This document shows, piece by piece, positions 22,500 through 33,902 of a stretch of 64,000 nt of DNA. The DNA is taken from NCBI GenBank assembly GCA_030063045.1, contig JAQSEB010000200.1, positions 124,001-188,000 of the forward strand. Direction: 5' to 3'. The position numbers were made by a program, and so were the translations under genes. The first letter of the stretch is position 1, and every line of letters begins with the position of its first letter. The notes beneath the pieces were generated by a model, which saw only the letters and a list, made by a program, of their open reading frames with translations, was not told the DNA's origin and did not search any database. Source of the stretch: Pratylenchus scribneri. Taxonomy: Eukaryota > Nematoda > Chromadorea > Rhabditida > Pratylenchidae.

Positions 22500-23902
22500 T
22501 CAAATCAATTTCTCAATTTTCCTTTGGTTCACATCCGGCTCATAAAGTAGTCCATTCCACAATTTGTAAAAGCATTCATGGCAATACGGACGGCGTTCAT
22601 GCTCCCGGAATGTGCCATGCAAATTTAACGCCTAAACCAAATATTTTTATTAATCGAAATTTTTGCCAAATTTGATCCCACTTTTTGGCAGTAACAACAC
22701 ATGAAATGATACGGATGGAATTTTTGGGCCTTTGTGGCATTTGGGGCCAATGCGGTGAGGACAGGGCCATCAATTTCCTGATTGCAATAAGCACAAATTG
22801 GAATTTGGCCCATTGGAGTGGCCGGCTAAATACAATTCAATTAAAAATGGAATTTAATTTGAAATATTCACCTCAATATTGAGGGTACGGCGGGGAGTTG
22901 CGGAACGGGCTCGTCTTTTGAGGCTACTGCTAAAAATAAATTGGCATCATTTACCCTGAAGTAAATATCAAAAGTGTTTCACTCGCATTTGGGATTCATC
23001 CAATTCCACTCCATAATCCTTTCGCACTTCATCCACCGTAAAATCTTCAGGCGATTCTGAATTTTTCGTCGATATTTTTGTTTTCAATTTCTTCCTTCTC
23101 AAAATAGTTTTCAAAAGAGGAAATCCCATTTTTTAATATAAATTATTGGGTAGAAAAATGTGTAAAAAGGTGAGAAAAATGGAATCCGCCTCGCGCAATA
23201 TATTAATTAATTTATTGACCGACCAATCAAATTTGATGGATTATTCAGTAAATATTGAGAGAAGGGGATGCGGGAAAATTGAAGTGTTTCACCTTCAAAT
23301 GGAGCCGCATTCTCTTGGCCATACATTTCTTGATCATCCGGGGCCGGTGTCAAATGTAATCGATATTCAACTTCCTTCAAAACTAATAAATTTCCTCCAT
23401 TTATTTCATTCAACCTCATGCGATTTTGGCGGCTTCTTTTTCTTCAATGATCCACGGCGCAATACCTCTCTATAAAATCCTAATTTTTTCCATAAATATT
23501 TAACTCACGCAGTCGCATCCAAATCATAAACCAATGCGGCCAATGTGTCAGTGACCACATGCTGCCTTTGGTCTTCTTTGACGCGTCCCAATTCCTTCTT
23601 CAAATCCTCCGTACTGACCGATTTCAGCCGCAAATTCAGCCAACTTTCTTGCGGTTCCACCTCAATCCGTCCGCTCACTTCCATTTCACTTTGGAACGTT
23701 CTTTTGTCCATCATTTGTTGTTCATGATGCCGCCGAATTACTTCCGTTGTTTTGTTCACATCCGTGACCAATGCATCCAGGGTGGCATGGGCAACCTCCC
23801 CATCTGACAATCAACCAAATTAATGGCAAATTATTTAAAATATTTACGTTCTCCTGGGTGGGAGCCGCGCGATCCACGCGATTCGGATCTTCGATCAGCC
23901 AT
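22500..23902 (-). CDS. Single C-terminal LIM domain protein (UNC-95-like)
   Basis: The minus-strand gene starts at 23902 with MADRRSESRGSRGSHPGE. The N-terminal half is charged and helical (HATLDALVTDVNKTTEVIRR, later NLRLKSVSTEDLKKELGRV), a likely coiled coil or disordered scaffold. Middle exons carry a basic patch (RRGSLKKKKPPK) and a Ser/Arg patch (SSLKRRARSATPRRTL). The C-terminus is one LIM zinc-binding domain: CAYCNQEIDGPVLTAL, then KFHPYHFMCCYCQK, then HGTFREHERRPYCHECFYKL. All eight zinc ligands can be assigned. A protein with a single C-terminal LIM after a long non-LIM region matches UNC-95, a C. elegans body-wall-muscle dense-body protein, but paxillin/zyxin-type relatives are possible. 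The acceptor of the exon beginning EVEYRLHLTPAPDDQEMYG is the second of two AGs; the nearer one would shift frame. Confidence 0.65.
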
Positions 23903-24656
23903 TATTTTGATGAGTTTGGAATGTTCTTTTTGTTTAACACTATTAATAGGCTAAATAAAATGAGGGACTATGAAAGTGGCCAAATTGGCCAACAAATCGA
24001 TCGAAAGGCCCAAATGTTGCTTGAAGGCCAATTCCTCCCATTATTTCTTTTCCCACTTGTCCGTAGAATTATGTGCCTTTGACTGGGCCAAGGCGGAATT
24101 CTTTTCAACCAGCTGCATCCCTTCTTCCCTTTTCTTCTTTTCTTGCTTTATTCCATTCCATATTCCCCATTTTCCCGTTGCCTAAAGTCATTCATCGGCT
24201 TCATTCATTTCCCATCCAACCCATATTTTCCCCTTCCACCCACAACCAATCACAAAGGCGATGAACGAATTGACATGGACTAAGGCAAAAGCTGCAGAAA
24301 CGGAGCCGTAATCCATCCATCCATCTCATTTTGCTTCTGACAGCCGCAATTTAAAGCAACCAAACGTCTGTCGGCCTTCTTCAAGGAAATGAAGGGAAAA
24401 ATGGGAGGATGGATGAAGGTGATTTGGCTTTATGCTTTAAACTCAACGAAAGTGATCACAGAGAAAGAGTAAAATGAAGGAAAGAAAATTGAAAAGTGAT
24501 ATATGGATTGGATAGAACAAACTGGTTTGTGGGATTAATTGACTGCTAAATATATTTGATTAGAATGAAATGAAATATAGGAAAGAGGGAATTGTTTGGT
24601 TTTGGAAAGATTTCACTGTAAAACATTCAAATTCCTCATAGAATCATCCATATCCT
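23903..24656. other. Intergenic
   Basis: Head-side flank of the LIM gene and tail-side flank of the ShKT gene. Pyrimidine-rich on the plus strand (TTCCCTTTTCTTC-type runs at 24110-24230) with ATCC/CCAT short repeats at 24310-24330. No coding or RNA gene recognised. Confidence 0.5.
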
Positions 24657-25766
24657 TCAACACAATTCGCATGTTTTTGGGCACCAATGAAATTTGACAC
24701 CTTTTGGGAAGTGATGACTTTGGCAAAATGGTCGATGTTTGTGGGCTTGCCATTCGGCACATCTTAAAATAAATGGGGAATTATTGAGGGAAATCACAAT
24801 TTGATTATAGACTTTTTTTTGTTTTTGTCAACACATTTATGGTTTTGGGGTTTACAATGGGCACAAGTTCGGGGGCATTCCTCCTTCAATTTATGGAAAT
24901 AATTCTGAAAAATATATTTAAATTTAAATATTAATTCAAATGAATGACCGGCATATCGCAGAATAATATTTCATTCCGGCAATCACTTCTTGTGTCCCAA
25001 CAATCCACATCTAAATTCAATTTATTTTAATTTCCGCAAAAATGAATGAACCCTCTGGCGGTTTTGTCCATTGAAATTCATAAAATTCCTTTTGCTCTTG
25101 ACAAGGATCGCCAAAATATTTGAACACTTTTGTGCCTTTTAATTCAAATTGACAAGTTTTTGGGCAAATTCTCCTCACTCGTTCATCAAAAGCGCACAAT
25201 TGGCTCATATCCGGACAATCCCATTGTGAATCCCTTTCAACATTCATTTCCAATTAATTAATTACCCAATTAATTTTGTCCCACCTGCACATTGTGGCCT
25301 CATCCCATTCCCTTTTTTGCCGATTGCATAGGCCACATGTGCCGGCACAATCTCGCACCATTTCCGTCAATCCTTCCTTCTTCCAGCAACTTTGATCAAT
25401 TCGATGATTTTTGCAACTTTTTCCCTCACCCAAATTCCTCCCATCTTTGCAATTATGCTCATTCCTTTCACAACAAATTCGACAATGTTTGGCACATTGA
25501 AGTGCCTCAGTTTGTAAATCTTTTTTGGGACAATAAAAACAAAATTCATTTTCCCACAAATTCTCACATGGACTTTCACAGAGTTTTGGACGTTTTTGAT
25601 CGGCTTTATTTGGCCCAAAAACGATTTTGCAAACATCGGTGGGAATTTGATTTTCGCAAGTTTGTTCCAAATTATTCCCAAATAAGTCACAAAATTCCTT
25701 CGATTGAATAAAGCAAAATATTTGAATAAAAAGAAGGAAACAGTAAAAATGTGAATTTATTGGCAT
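24657..25766 (-). CDS. Secreted multi-ShKT-domain cysteine-rich protein
   Basis: Starts at 25764-25766 with MPINSHFYCFLLFIQIFCFI, a clear signal peptide. The mature part is extremely Cys-rich and arranged as successive six-cysteine ShKT-like modules. These include CENLWENEFCFYCP..QCAKHCRICC, CKDGRNLGEGKSC..CAGTCGLC, CPDMSQLCAFDERVRRICPK, DVDCWDTRSDCRNEILFCD..ECPRTCAHC, and a last module CAEWQAHKHRPFCQS..WCPKTCELC that ends at TGA 24657-24659. Three short introns in the 3' part (about 24950, 24810, 25010) restore frame between modules. ShKT modules are named after a sea-anemone potassium-channel peptide but are widespread in ordinary nematode secreted proteins and proteases. No catalytic domain accompanies them here. 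The role is unknown; secretion to cuticle, gut or host interface is an inference. Confidence 0.75.
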
Positions 25767-26390
25767 TTTTGGGGGTAAAGCCAAATTGATTGGCGAAATC
25801 GGCTGGCAATATGAATCGATTGAATGAATGGAAGGGAATGAGGCAGAGGAGAAGGAGACCGAATAATAATGGCACGTGGATTCAATCATTATTATCTATT
25901 AAATTAGTAAAAATTAAAAATAATAAAATGAAAATAAAAGGACAATTTCATCACTGCTGGACTATTTCCAGTAATAAGTAAGTATTAATCCGTTTGATGA
26001 TGATATTTAACGGAAATAACAACGTTGCAAGCAGAAAATACACCGGAAAAAACGAAATTGAGGGAAATGGCCTGCAGCAAATTAAATTTTAAAAATTCAA
26101 GGTGAAGTTTTCCTTAAGCAAAAATATTCTCCATCAATCTTACTCCAATATTGGTTTCCGTTTTTTGGCATTTTCATCTTTTTCCCATATTCAACAATTC
26201 CCCTTCTCAATTTTGAAGGCCTTTATTCTCAGTCAAATACTCGAATTTCATTCCACCCACCTTCAAAACATTCATTTTTGGTCCAAAATGCGAATTCTAA
26301 AGTAAAATGCCCTCTTTTACTGTTGTATAAACCATTTCATTTTGGAATGAATTGATGATTTATTAGTATAAAATTCAATTATAAGGGAAT
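25767..26390. other. Divergent promoter region
   Basis: About 620 bp between the divergent starts of the ShKT gene (minus) and the small membrane protein A gene (plus). AT-rich, TATAAA-like words at 26315-26375, no coding signal. Confidence 0.5.
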
Positions 26391-26984
26391 ATGGCTTTTC
26401 GAAGTTGCCATTTTGGCCTCCTTCAATACTTCATTGTCCTTCTCATATTCAATTCAATAAATTGTGTCGAGAAAAATTCCTTGAAAATGTCAACATCGCC
26501 GGATCCAGAATTGGAGGAAATGCATAAAAAAATGGAAACAGATTATTTCAAGCCAAAAGAATATAGCACCCGGGATTTCCCCCGCCTCATCGAAGGACTT
26601 GGCCAACAAATTCGTCGGGACTTGGGCCAGGTTGGAGCCATAACCCAAATCCACATTCAATTCAAATTCAATTCAATTTCAGGCCCATTCTATGATGGCT
26701 TCCTACTCAAAACAAGTCCAAAACTTGGAGCAACGAATGAACCGATTGGAGGCAACCAATTCTCCATTTATCAGTGAATTTGGAGAAAACCAAAATAATA
26801 AAGTTCGTCTCGAACTATTCTCCTTCATCAAAATGCAACCATTTTTCAGCTTTTGGCCGCTCTTTGGCTTTTTCTCCTCCTTTTTCTCGTTTTGGCCTTT
26901 CTTTTTTGCGTTAATCTTTTGCTTATTCTTCTTTCAAGCAGACGAAAAACCAAAGAAAATGTGAAAAAGATTGTTGAAATATAA
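26391..26984 (+). CDS. Small membrane protein A of an unrecognised paralogous pair
   Basis: Exons 26391-26630, 26683-26802 and 26850-26984 give a 164-residue protein. It has an N-terminal signal-like hydrophobic stretch (GLLQYFIVLLIFNSINC), a conserved core (residues ~50-100, including DYFKPKEYSTRDFPRLIEGL and a coiled-coil-like YSKQVQNLEQRMNRLE), and a strong C-terminal membrane helix (LLAALWLFLLLFLVLAFLFC) ending in a basic tail (SSRRKTKENVKKIVEI). All three exons keep phase 0. The core is duplicated almost exactly in the gene at 33241-33902, including the intron. I do not recognise the family; the layout (signal peptide, short helix, single TM or tail anchor) suggests a small secretory-pathway membrane protein. 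Confidence 0.65.
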
Positions 26985-28573
26985 ATTAACCAAAAATGTT
27001 CAATTCTCATTTGATTTGGCCAATCATTTACAAAATCCTCAATAAAAAAAAGTCACATTATCTAATAAATTTCCTTGAAATTCTTATCATCAATGGCCAT
27101 TCTCGCATTTTGGGGGCAGTCGAACATGAGTGAGGCATCCAAGCAAAATCAGCAACAAAAAAGGCCAAAACTCACGCCACCCTTCCCTTCACCCTCCCCC
27201 CCCCCCCTCTCCATCCATCCGGTCATCCTCCATTCGGGAATTGCCTCTAATTCCTTTTTACGTCGTTTTTGTTCGGCCAATTCAACATCATTTCCCCAAT
27301 CCAAACTTCCTTTCCTTCCTTCCTCCTCCAATTTGCCCGAATTTCATGGGCCAATTGGGTTGTCCTTGTCCCCTTTTCCTCAAGCTTATAGCCGAATGAA
27401 ATAAAAAAAATGATGCGGAACAGACGAAAATATGATGGACTTGTCCAAATCCATTCAAAATTGGCTGCCATTATTTAGGATTAGCAGCTGCAAAAATCAG
27501 CGGAAATGTTCAATAAAATATTTTTGATGATTAATTCTTTCTTTTTTTGTGCCCAGACCAATTGCAAAATCCGGTCTCATCTTTGACTGAGTCAGTCCAT
27601 TTTTTTCCATTCACAATTGTCCGCCATTTTCCCCCTCCCCCGCACATTTTCTCCCCAAATTCATTTTTCTTTACAAATGTCCATCGCCCCCTCCCTCCTA
27701 ATTTTCGCTAACAAACAAAATTCCCCAAATTCTTGTCAAAAAATAAAAACCCGTAAATTGCCAAAAACAAATACCAAACTCCAATCAAAATTACATCAAA
27801 TCCATCCATTCATTCTTTTATTTTTGGCCAATTCCACCATACATGGCCCCAAGGACATTTATTACACAAATTATTCCCTCCTTCACCCCACTCCACTAGA
27901 TTATTTATTTCCCAGCAAATTGGCCAATGGTCTTTGCCGGGAAAGGAAAGCAGCATATCATTCTTATTTTATTACCTTTGAACTATTCCAATTTGTTCAT
28001 TTTTTTCCCTTTTTTTTAATGTCCAATCCGTCCATTTATTGTTGTTCATTTCATCCCCCACAATTTCCCCCTTTTTATATAAAAAATGACGCACAAAATA
28101 TTGTGGTTTTGCCCCACAATCAACTCAAAATTTTATTGGCTCAATTGAAACTATAAAATGTTGATCAACAATTAATAAATTGGCCATTTTCCCAATCTAC
28201 ATTTATCAATTTTGTAAATAATTTATTCATTTCCTTCGCTGATAAAGAAGAAACCCAGACTTTTGGCCAATCATCATTTTAGCGACAACGTGCTTCCTTC
28301 CCCCCTTCCCTCAATTATTTCATTTCCATATTTATTAATTTATTCCTTTATAAGGATGAGTACTGAATATGAGTACCATACACCAAAAATTGCATTACAT
28401 TTGGATGGGCCTCCTGGCAATATTCCATCCGTTCATTCATTCATATATTCCCACCTCCTCCTTTCAATTTAATACGGTAAACAAATTTTCAAAAAAACAA
28501 TCCCATGTTTTAACATTCCACCGACATTTTCATCATCCCCATTTTTTGTTAATCCTTTCTTTTCATCAAATTT
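26985..28573. other. Intergenic, no confident gene
   Basis: Pyrimidine-rich on the plus strand, with C runs near 27200. A plus-strand open stretch at 27617-28156 has mixed composition and no family signature; its segment KDIYYTNYSLLHPTPLDYLF could be an upstream exon of the gene that follows, as could EYHTPKIALHLDGPPGNIPS at ~28370-28430, but I could not prove the joins. Confidence 0.35.
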
Positions 28574-29458
28574 ATGGCCCAGCCAAATCCACCATTTTAT
28601 CCATTGAATTCCTTGAATTGGCTGCCCCCCCCCATCCCATTCACTAATCCACCTTCCATTTCCAGGCAAATGGTCAAAATCCAAATCCAGCAACGGCTTT
28701 TTCCCTTTTTCGCATTTTTTGTCCATCAATCCATTTCATCAATGCTTTTGATGGCCGCCAGCACAGGCCGATATCCATTGCCCGACATTCGAGTAAATAT
28801 CCCCTCCCTCCTTCCCTCCTTCCATTAATTTTAATCCCCCAACCCAGCATACGGTTTGGCCATTGGCTCAATTTTCCTCCCCTCAATTGGAATGTTTCAC
28901 CGAACTTGACCAAAGGTTTATCTTCTCCGGAAGAACGTATCGTCTTGTGGCCACTGGGAAAATGCCAAATGGCGCATGCCTTGTCCGAATTCCGACGGGC
29001 AGTCGGCTTACCGTTTCCCAAATGGGCACAACCACTTCAGAAGTGAATGAGCCCATAGGCATTTTTGGGGAAAGGGGGATAAAAAATGGAAATATAAATG
29101 AATAATAATTAAATAAATAATTATATTTTATAGAGCTATGTTCTTGTGATTGCCGGCTCCTCCGATTTGCATATGCCATTGAGGACAAAGCACATTCGTA
29201 AAGGTACAAAAATGGCCAAATTTATTATATCATTCCCTTCCCTCATTTGTAGAATATTCGGATCGGTATGGTCCCTGGCATGTTCCTTGTAATCGTGCCT
29301 ATTTGGTGTTCCATTCCAAAGGGGACAATTCATTGTCCGAAGAATGGATTGAATTCAATTTGGCCCCAGAGACGGAAGAAGATCGTCGGGATGGAGGCAG
29401 GGATGATTGTGCGGCAGATGGAAGAAATTTTGCTTCCGTTGAATTATTACACAGATAA
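28574..29458 (+). CDS. Unrecognised multi-exon protein, probably secreted or membrane-associated
   Basis: Four exons join in frame. 28574 to about 28792 ends ...GRYPLPDIR. About 28850-29040 reads HTVWPLAQFSSPQLECFTEL, RFIFSGRTYRLVATGKMPNG and TGSRLTVSQMGTTTSE. About 29133-29201 reads SYVLVIAGSSDLHMPLRTKH. About 29252-29458 reads EYSDRYGPWHVPCNRAYLVF and an acidic end EFNLAPETEEDRRDGGRDDC before TAA at 29456-29458. Codon-level continuity over three GT-AG introns and the GC-richer exons argue that it is real. A hydrophobic stretch near the start (RLFPFFAFFVHQSISSMLLM) could be a signal anchor. The 5' end is uncertain (ATG 28574 or 28670, or upstream exons). No domain recognised; no function offered. 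Confidence 0.55.
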
Positions 29459-32400
29459 CATTGACCCCCCCCCCCCCCCCCCCCTCCCTCCTCATTCTCC
29501 TCCTTTTTTTGTTGGAATCTCGTTCAATACCAATAATGACCTTTCTTTTGCCCTTCCACCTTAAATGGCAATATTATATATTACTTCCATGTATTTATAT
29601 CCATTTTTAGTCCATTTATTCAAACAGCCAATTAAAATAACATTCTTCCAATTTTTTTTTCAGTTTTTTCCTCCAAATGATGGGTTTTACGTACGTCAAG
29701 AAAATGTGAAAATTCGAAGAAATTGAGTGAACAAAATTGGATGTCATCTTTTTTTTGCCCCAATCCCATTTTTGAACCAAATAACAGAATTGAATTTTGA
29801 TAAATTGACTGGGAATTATTTTCCCCCTAATAAAACACGAGACTCCATAAAAGGCACAAATAAACCACCATCCAATTTTGCGTGGGATAAAATTGAATGA
29901 AAACCAATGAATGAAAAGGAAAAGTGCAATGGAGGGAATGGAGGAATGGGAACATTTTGAACAAATTTGCCAAATGACATTAAAAATAATTGCAGCAAAA
30001 ATGAAATAATCCACAAAACTTGCTGCCTTCCAATTCCAAATGGATGATGGAATTAACAAACATCATTGAGAAAATAAATATTTTTGCAAATATTTTTTAA
30101 AATGCCGGAAGTATTATTTGTTTTCATTTTCACACATATTACGGCGGCATTTTTGTCCAATTTTAATTGTATTTTTGTTGGGGTCAGTCTAAATATTGGA
30201 CTGAAGGTTTAATCATGCGTGATTTTTTGTATGGCAAAAGTGCCAATTTTGTTCAAATTCCACCATTCTAAATGTTTGTTTACTGAAAAATGCCAAAAAA
30301 TGATTGGCCCCTTTGGCATTAATTATTTCACCCTTCCACTTTTGCATTTGCCCTTTTCCCTCCTCCTTCTTATAATTCTGCCAAAAATCATTTGACCATC
30401 AATTAATATGGGAATGGATTTATAGAAAATATTTGAATAAAAATATTAATTTGAAAAAATGTTGGATTCTTTTTTTGTTGTTTCAATTAATTTCGTCGAT
30501 CATTTTAATTTTATTTTTTCAAAATTAATTTTCCCTCTCTCAACAATAATCTGCTTCCATTCTTGGCCCTAATAAATTCCAATTCCATAATCCTCCTTCA
30601 ACAAAAATCCAAATGGATTTGGGAGGGGGATTTGGCTAATCAGGCCGGCTATCTTTTGAATGAATTGGAGGAATGTGTGGTTTTTTCCAAAAATATTCCC
30701 AACAAAAGTAACCAAAACCAGTCCAATCCCTCACTCAAATGTCGTTCTGCCCCCTCACTCAGGCACAATTTTCCACTTCCATTCATTTTGTCATTGCAAA
30801 GCACAAAAATTCAGCAGAAAATTGTGCCATCCTCCAATATAAAAAATGATCATCCATCCAAATCAAAGGGGCCACTAAAACTAAATTGGAATATCCCCTT
30901 TGGGCGATTACGTCAAAAAGACCGCATGGAAATGGGAAAATTAAAAGAGGAGATGTTTTGGCCGATCATTGGAATGGAAAGCTTTAATTGGCCAAATGGG
31001 AGCAATGAGAACGGAAACGACACAAATTGGTGGAAGGGCCTTTGGAGGGAACATTTCCATTATAATTTGCCAAATTCACGTCAAAAGTTCAAAAATTAAT
31101 TTGTCGAAAAAAAAAAAACTCGGAAGCAGAAGAAAAGATGAAAGGGAAATGATGGCATCGGCGAAATCCTTGATTATTCGAAATGGCAAATAAAATAAAA
31201 TAATCCATTTCCCGTGATTTGGAGCTAGTCAAATTTTGTTATTCTTTATTTGATTTGGAAGGAATGGATGACATTATCAAAGAAAAGGGGGAAGACCACC
31301 ATCAAGAAATAATTGCGGAAATGGATTCGACATTTTGGGTGGGTGGCCATCCATCCAATTGGCTCTTCCCCCTGGGTTGGGTTTTGAATGAATTTTGTGC
31401 CAACCCAATTTATTCCATCCATTCGCATCATCCAACCCAAATATTTATTTTCTTTTTTTCCTTTTTTATTTGTAAAGTTCATTTCTTTTATTTTGTGCCA
31501 AATTTGTCCGTTCAAATAAATTCCCCTGAATTAATTCCACACCAAAAATGCCATTCGACTTCATTCTACCCAGGTAAATGCCAAAAATGCGTTCATTTTG
31601 TTGGAATAAACCAAAGAATTTGAGGAATATATATATTTTGGTATAGAATGAAGTTGATTTTATGAAAGGAGGGGGGGGGGGGTGGGGGTGGGAGGTTGAC
31701 AATTGAAAGTGCCAATTTCGATTGAGGCCATAATTCAATGTTATGGCAGAATAATTTGCCATCAACAAATTGCTTCTATCCTCCAATTTGTTCAATTGGC
31801 CTTCTCCCAATTCTCGGAATTTATTGCCAAGTTTTTTAGACATTAAATGAAATTGTTGGCTTTATTGGAAAGAGGGTGGTGGATGTTTTTCACGGGGAAA
31901 AAATGTTAATGTTGAGGTGGGGGGGGGGGGGGGGAGGATGGGACCTTCAAATGAATGTAATTTTATCAAAAAAAATTTTTTTTCATTTAATTTTTGTTAA
32001 ATTTTCTTTTCCACGTAAATCAAAGATTAGGGAGGAAATATTTAATTAATTTCCAATTTTAATTTGCAAAATCCTCCCCCATTCCCTCGCCAATTTCCCA
32101 TTAAATCGTGTTTAATGTGCCAACAAAATTTGTGGTTATTTGGGAATTTGGCAATGCCCGGAAAAGGGGACAAAGGCAAAGCAAAGAATTCCAATCCAAA
32201 TTCATTTAATTCATTCGATCCTTCTGAATGTTGAATTATGGTATTTTGGCCAATCCAACCAAAATATCATTTTTTCACTCCGTTGAATTGAATCCGCGCA
32301 CAAAAAGAAAGATGGGCGGAGTCGAGGCTAAAAAGCCACATTTGAAAGGGAGGAGGGGGGATGGCTTTTGACGATGTTGGTGGGGCATCGTTTTTAAGTC

Positions 32401-33240
32401 GGCTCCATCTTCAATTATGTTCATTCATTCATTCAGCCAATTCCTCCCATTTCCCTTCTTTCATTTCAATCTAAAATTGCCTCAAGAAATTTTGTTGAAA
32501 ATTTAATCCGGTCAACGGAAAAGTGCAAATTGGAGACAAAAATTAAGGGAAAATGTGATGAAAATGAACATGGTGGCGGATATGATATTTTGGCATTCTT
32601 CATTTTGATCAACATTCAATTTTGGCCATTTTCCATTTATTTTTTCCCAGGGAAAACAAAAAATTTAATTTGGTGGCCAATTTTTATTCTCCCCCGCAAA
32701 GTTCCCACAAAAAAACATTTTCCTAGACGACCAAAAAAGGTAAAATTCCCGAATTTGATTGAAAAAGGTGAATTCCTACCTTCATTCTGGTCACCAAATT
32801 CATAATTTTCGCATAATAATAATAATAACCAAATATTCAAATTGGATTGAATGGCCCAACATTCCATCCATTCCATCCCCAAAGATCATTGTGCTCCATT
32901 CTGACTCTAATCATCCCCCAATTCCTTCTCTGGCCATTCTACATCCCCCATCAGTCCCATTCTCCTTATTTGGGTGTGTTTTTGTTTTGTTTTTCCTGCT
33001 GATCCCATTCAATGGCCCAATCATCCGCCGGCCTTTCCCTTCTTTAAAGCATCCATTCCCAATCACATTTTCCCCCATAATATCCATTTCATTGGCCATT
33101 TTCTCTTTCCCATCCATTCATTTCCCCAAAATATTTTAGAAGCAAAAACAAACCACCAAATTGGCCAAATCTCCACTCAATTCTGTCCATCGGCACTTTC
33201 AAATTCCCTTCTCTTTATTTGGCCAATTCATTATTCTGGA
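29459..33240. other. Long low-information region with homopolymer tracts
   Basis: Contains a 20-C run (29465-29484), a 12-G run (31671-31682) and a 16-G run (31919-31934). A plus-strand open stretch of 178 codons at 30563-31099 (contains NQAGYLLNELEECVVFSKN and DTNWWKGLWREHFHYNLPNS) is the only candidate gene. It has no recognised domain and a plausible but unproven coding composition. The minus-strand 147-codon stretch at 29616-30059 is hydrophobic and AT-driven. Otherwise I see nothing. Confidence 0.35.
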
Positions 33241-33902
33241 ATGTTTTTCACGCCTTCTCCATTCATCCTCTTGCCATTCATTGTTCCAACAATTTTCGCC
33301 ATTTCAATTCCTTTCGACTCAAATTGGCAACAACAGCAGAAAAGCACAACAGAATTGTCTCATCCAAAGGCAATGAAAATGTTGTCCCCGCAGAAATTAT
33401 TGCCAGGCCAAAAAATATTGGAAACAGATTATTTCAAGCCAAAAGAATATAGCACCCGGGATTTCCCCCGCCTCATCGAAGGACTTGGCCAACAAATTCG
33501 CCGGGACTTGGGCCAGGTTGGAGCCATAACCCAAATCCACATTCAATTCAAATTCAATTCAATTTCAGGCCCATTCTATGATGGCTTCCTATTCAAAACA
33601 AGTACAAAATTTGGAGCAACGAATGAACCGATTGGAACAGATTGCGGCTTCCTTTCCTCAAAGGAATTCACTCAATGAATTTGGCCAACAATTTGACTCA
33701 AAGGTAGTTCGCCTCCATTTAATCATTTAACATCTGCCACTTTCAGTTTTTGGTAATCCTTTGTTTTCTTTTGCTCGCTTCCTTGGCCACACTTCTCCTT
33801 AGCAACTTTTTCTTGTTGAGAAGATTGGCAAGGAGTGGCAGTGCCGGCACAAAACATATTCGGCTGGAGAGTAGTTGCAGTAACCAAATTGAACAAATTT
33901 GA
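33241..33902 (+). CDS. Small membrane protein B, paralogue of the gene at 26391
   Basis: Exons 33241-33516, 33569-33703 and 33747-33902 encode 188 residues. The N-terminus is a hydrophobic signal-like segment (FFTPSPFILLPFIVPTIFAI) unlike that of copy A. Then follows the shared core DYFKPKEYSTRDFPRLIEGL through YSKQVQNLEQRMNRLE, a divergent linker (AASFPQRNSLNEFGQQFDSK), a membrane helix (FLVILCFLLLASLATLLLSN) and a longer basic tail ending CSNQIEQI. The block 33419-33635 matches 26536-26750 with only about four mismatches, and its 52-nt intron is identical, whereas the rest of the two genes differs. Function unknown. An upstream in-frame extension exists, but the ATG at 33241 puts the hydrophobic signal at the N-terminus. 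Confidence 0.65.

Noticed and set aside
29616..30059. 147-codon minus-strand hydrophobic frame
   Set aside because: Composition follows AT-rich DNA, no signal or domain, no supporting splice sites, overlaps A/T runs.
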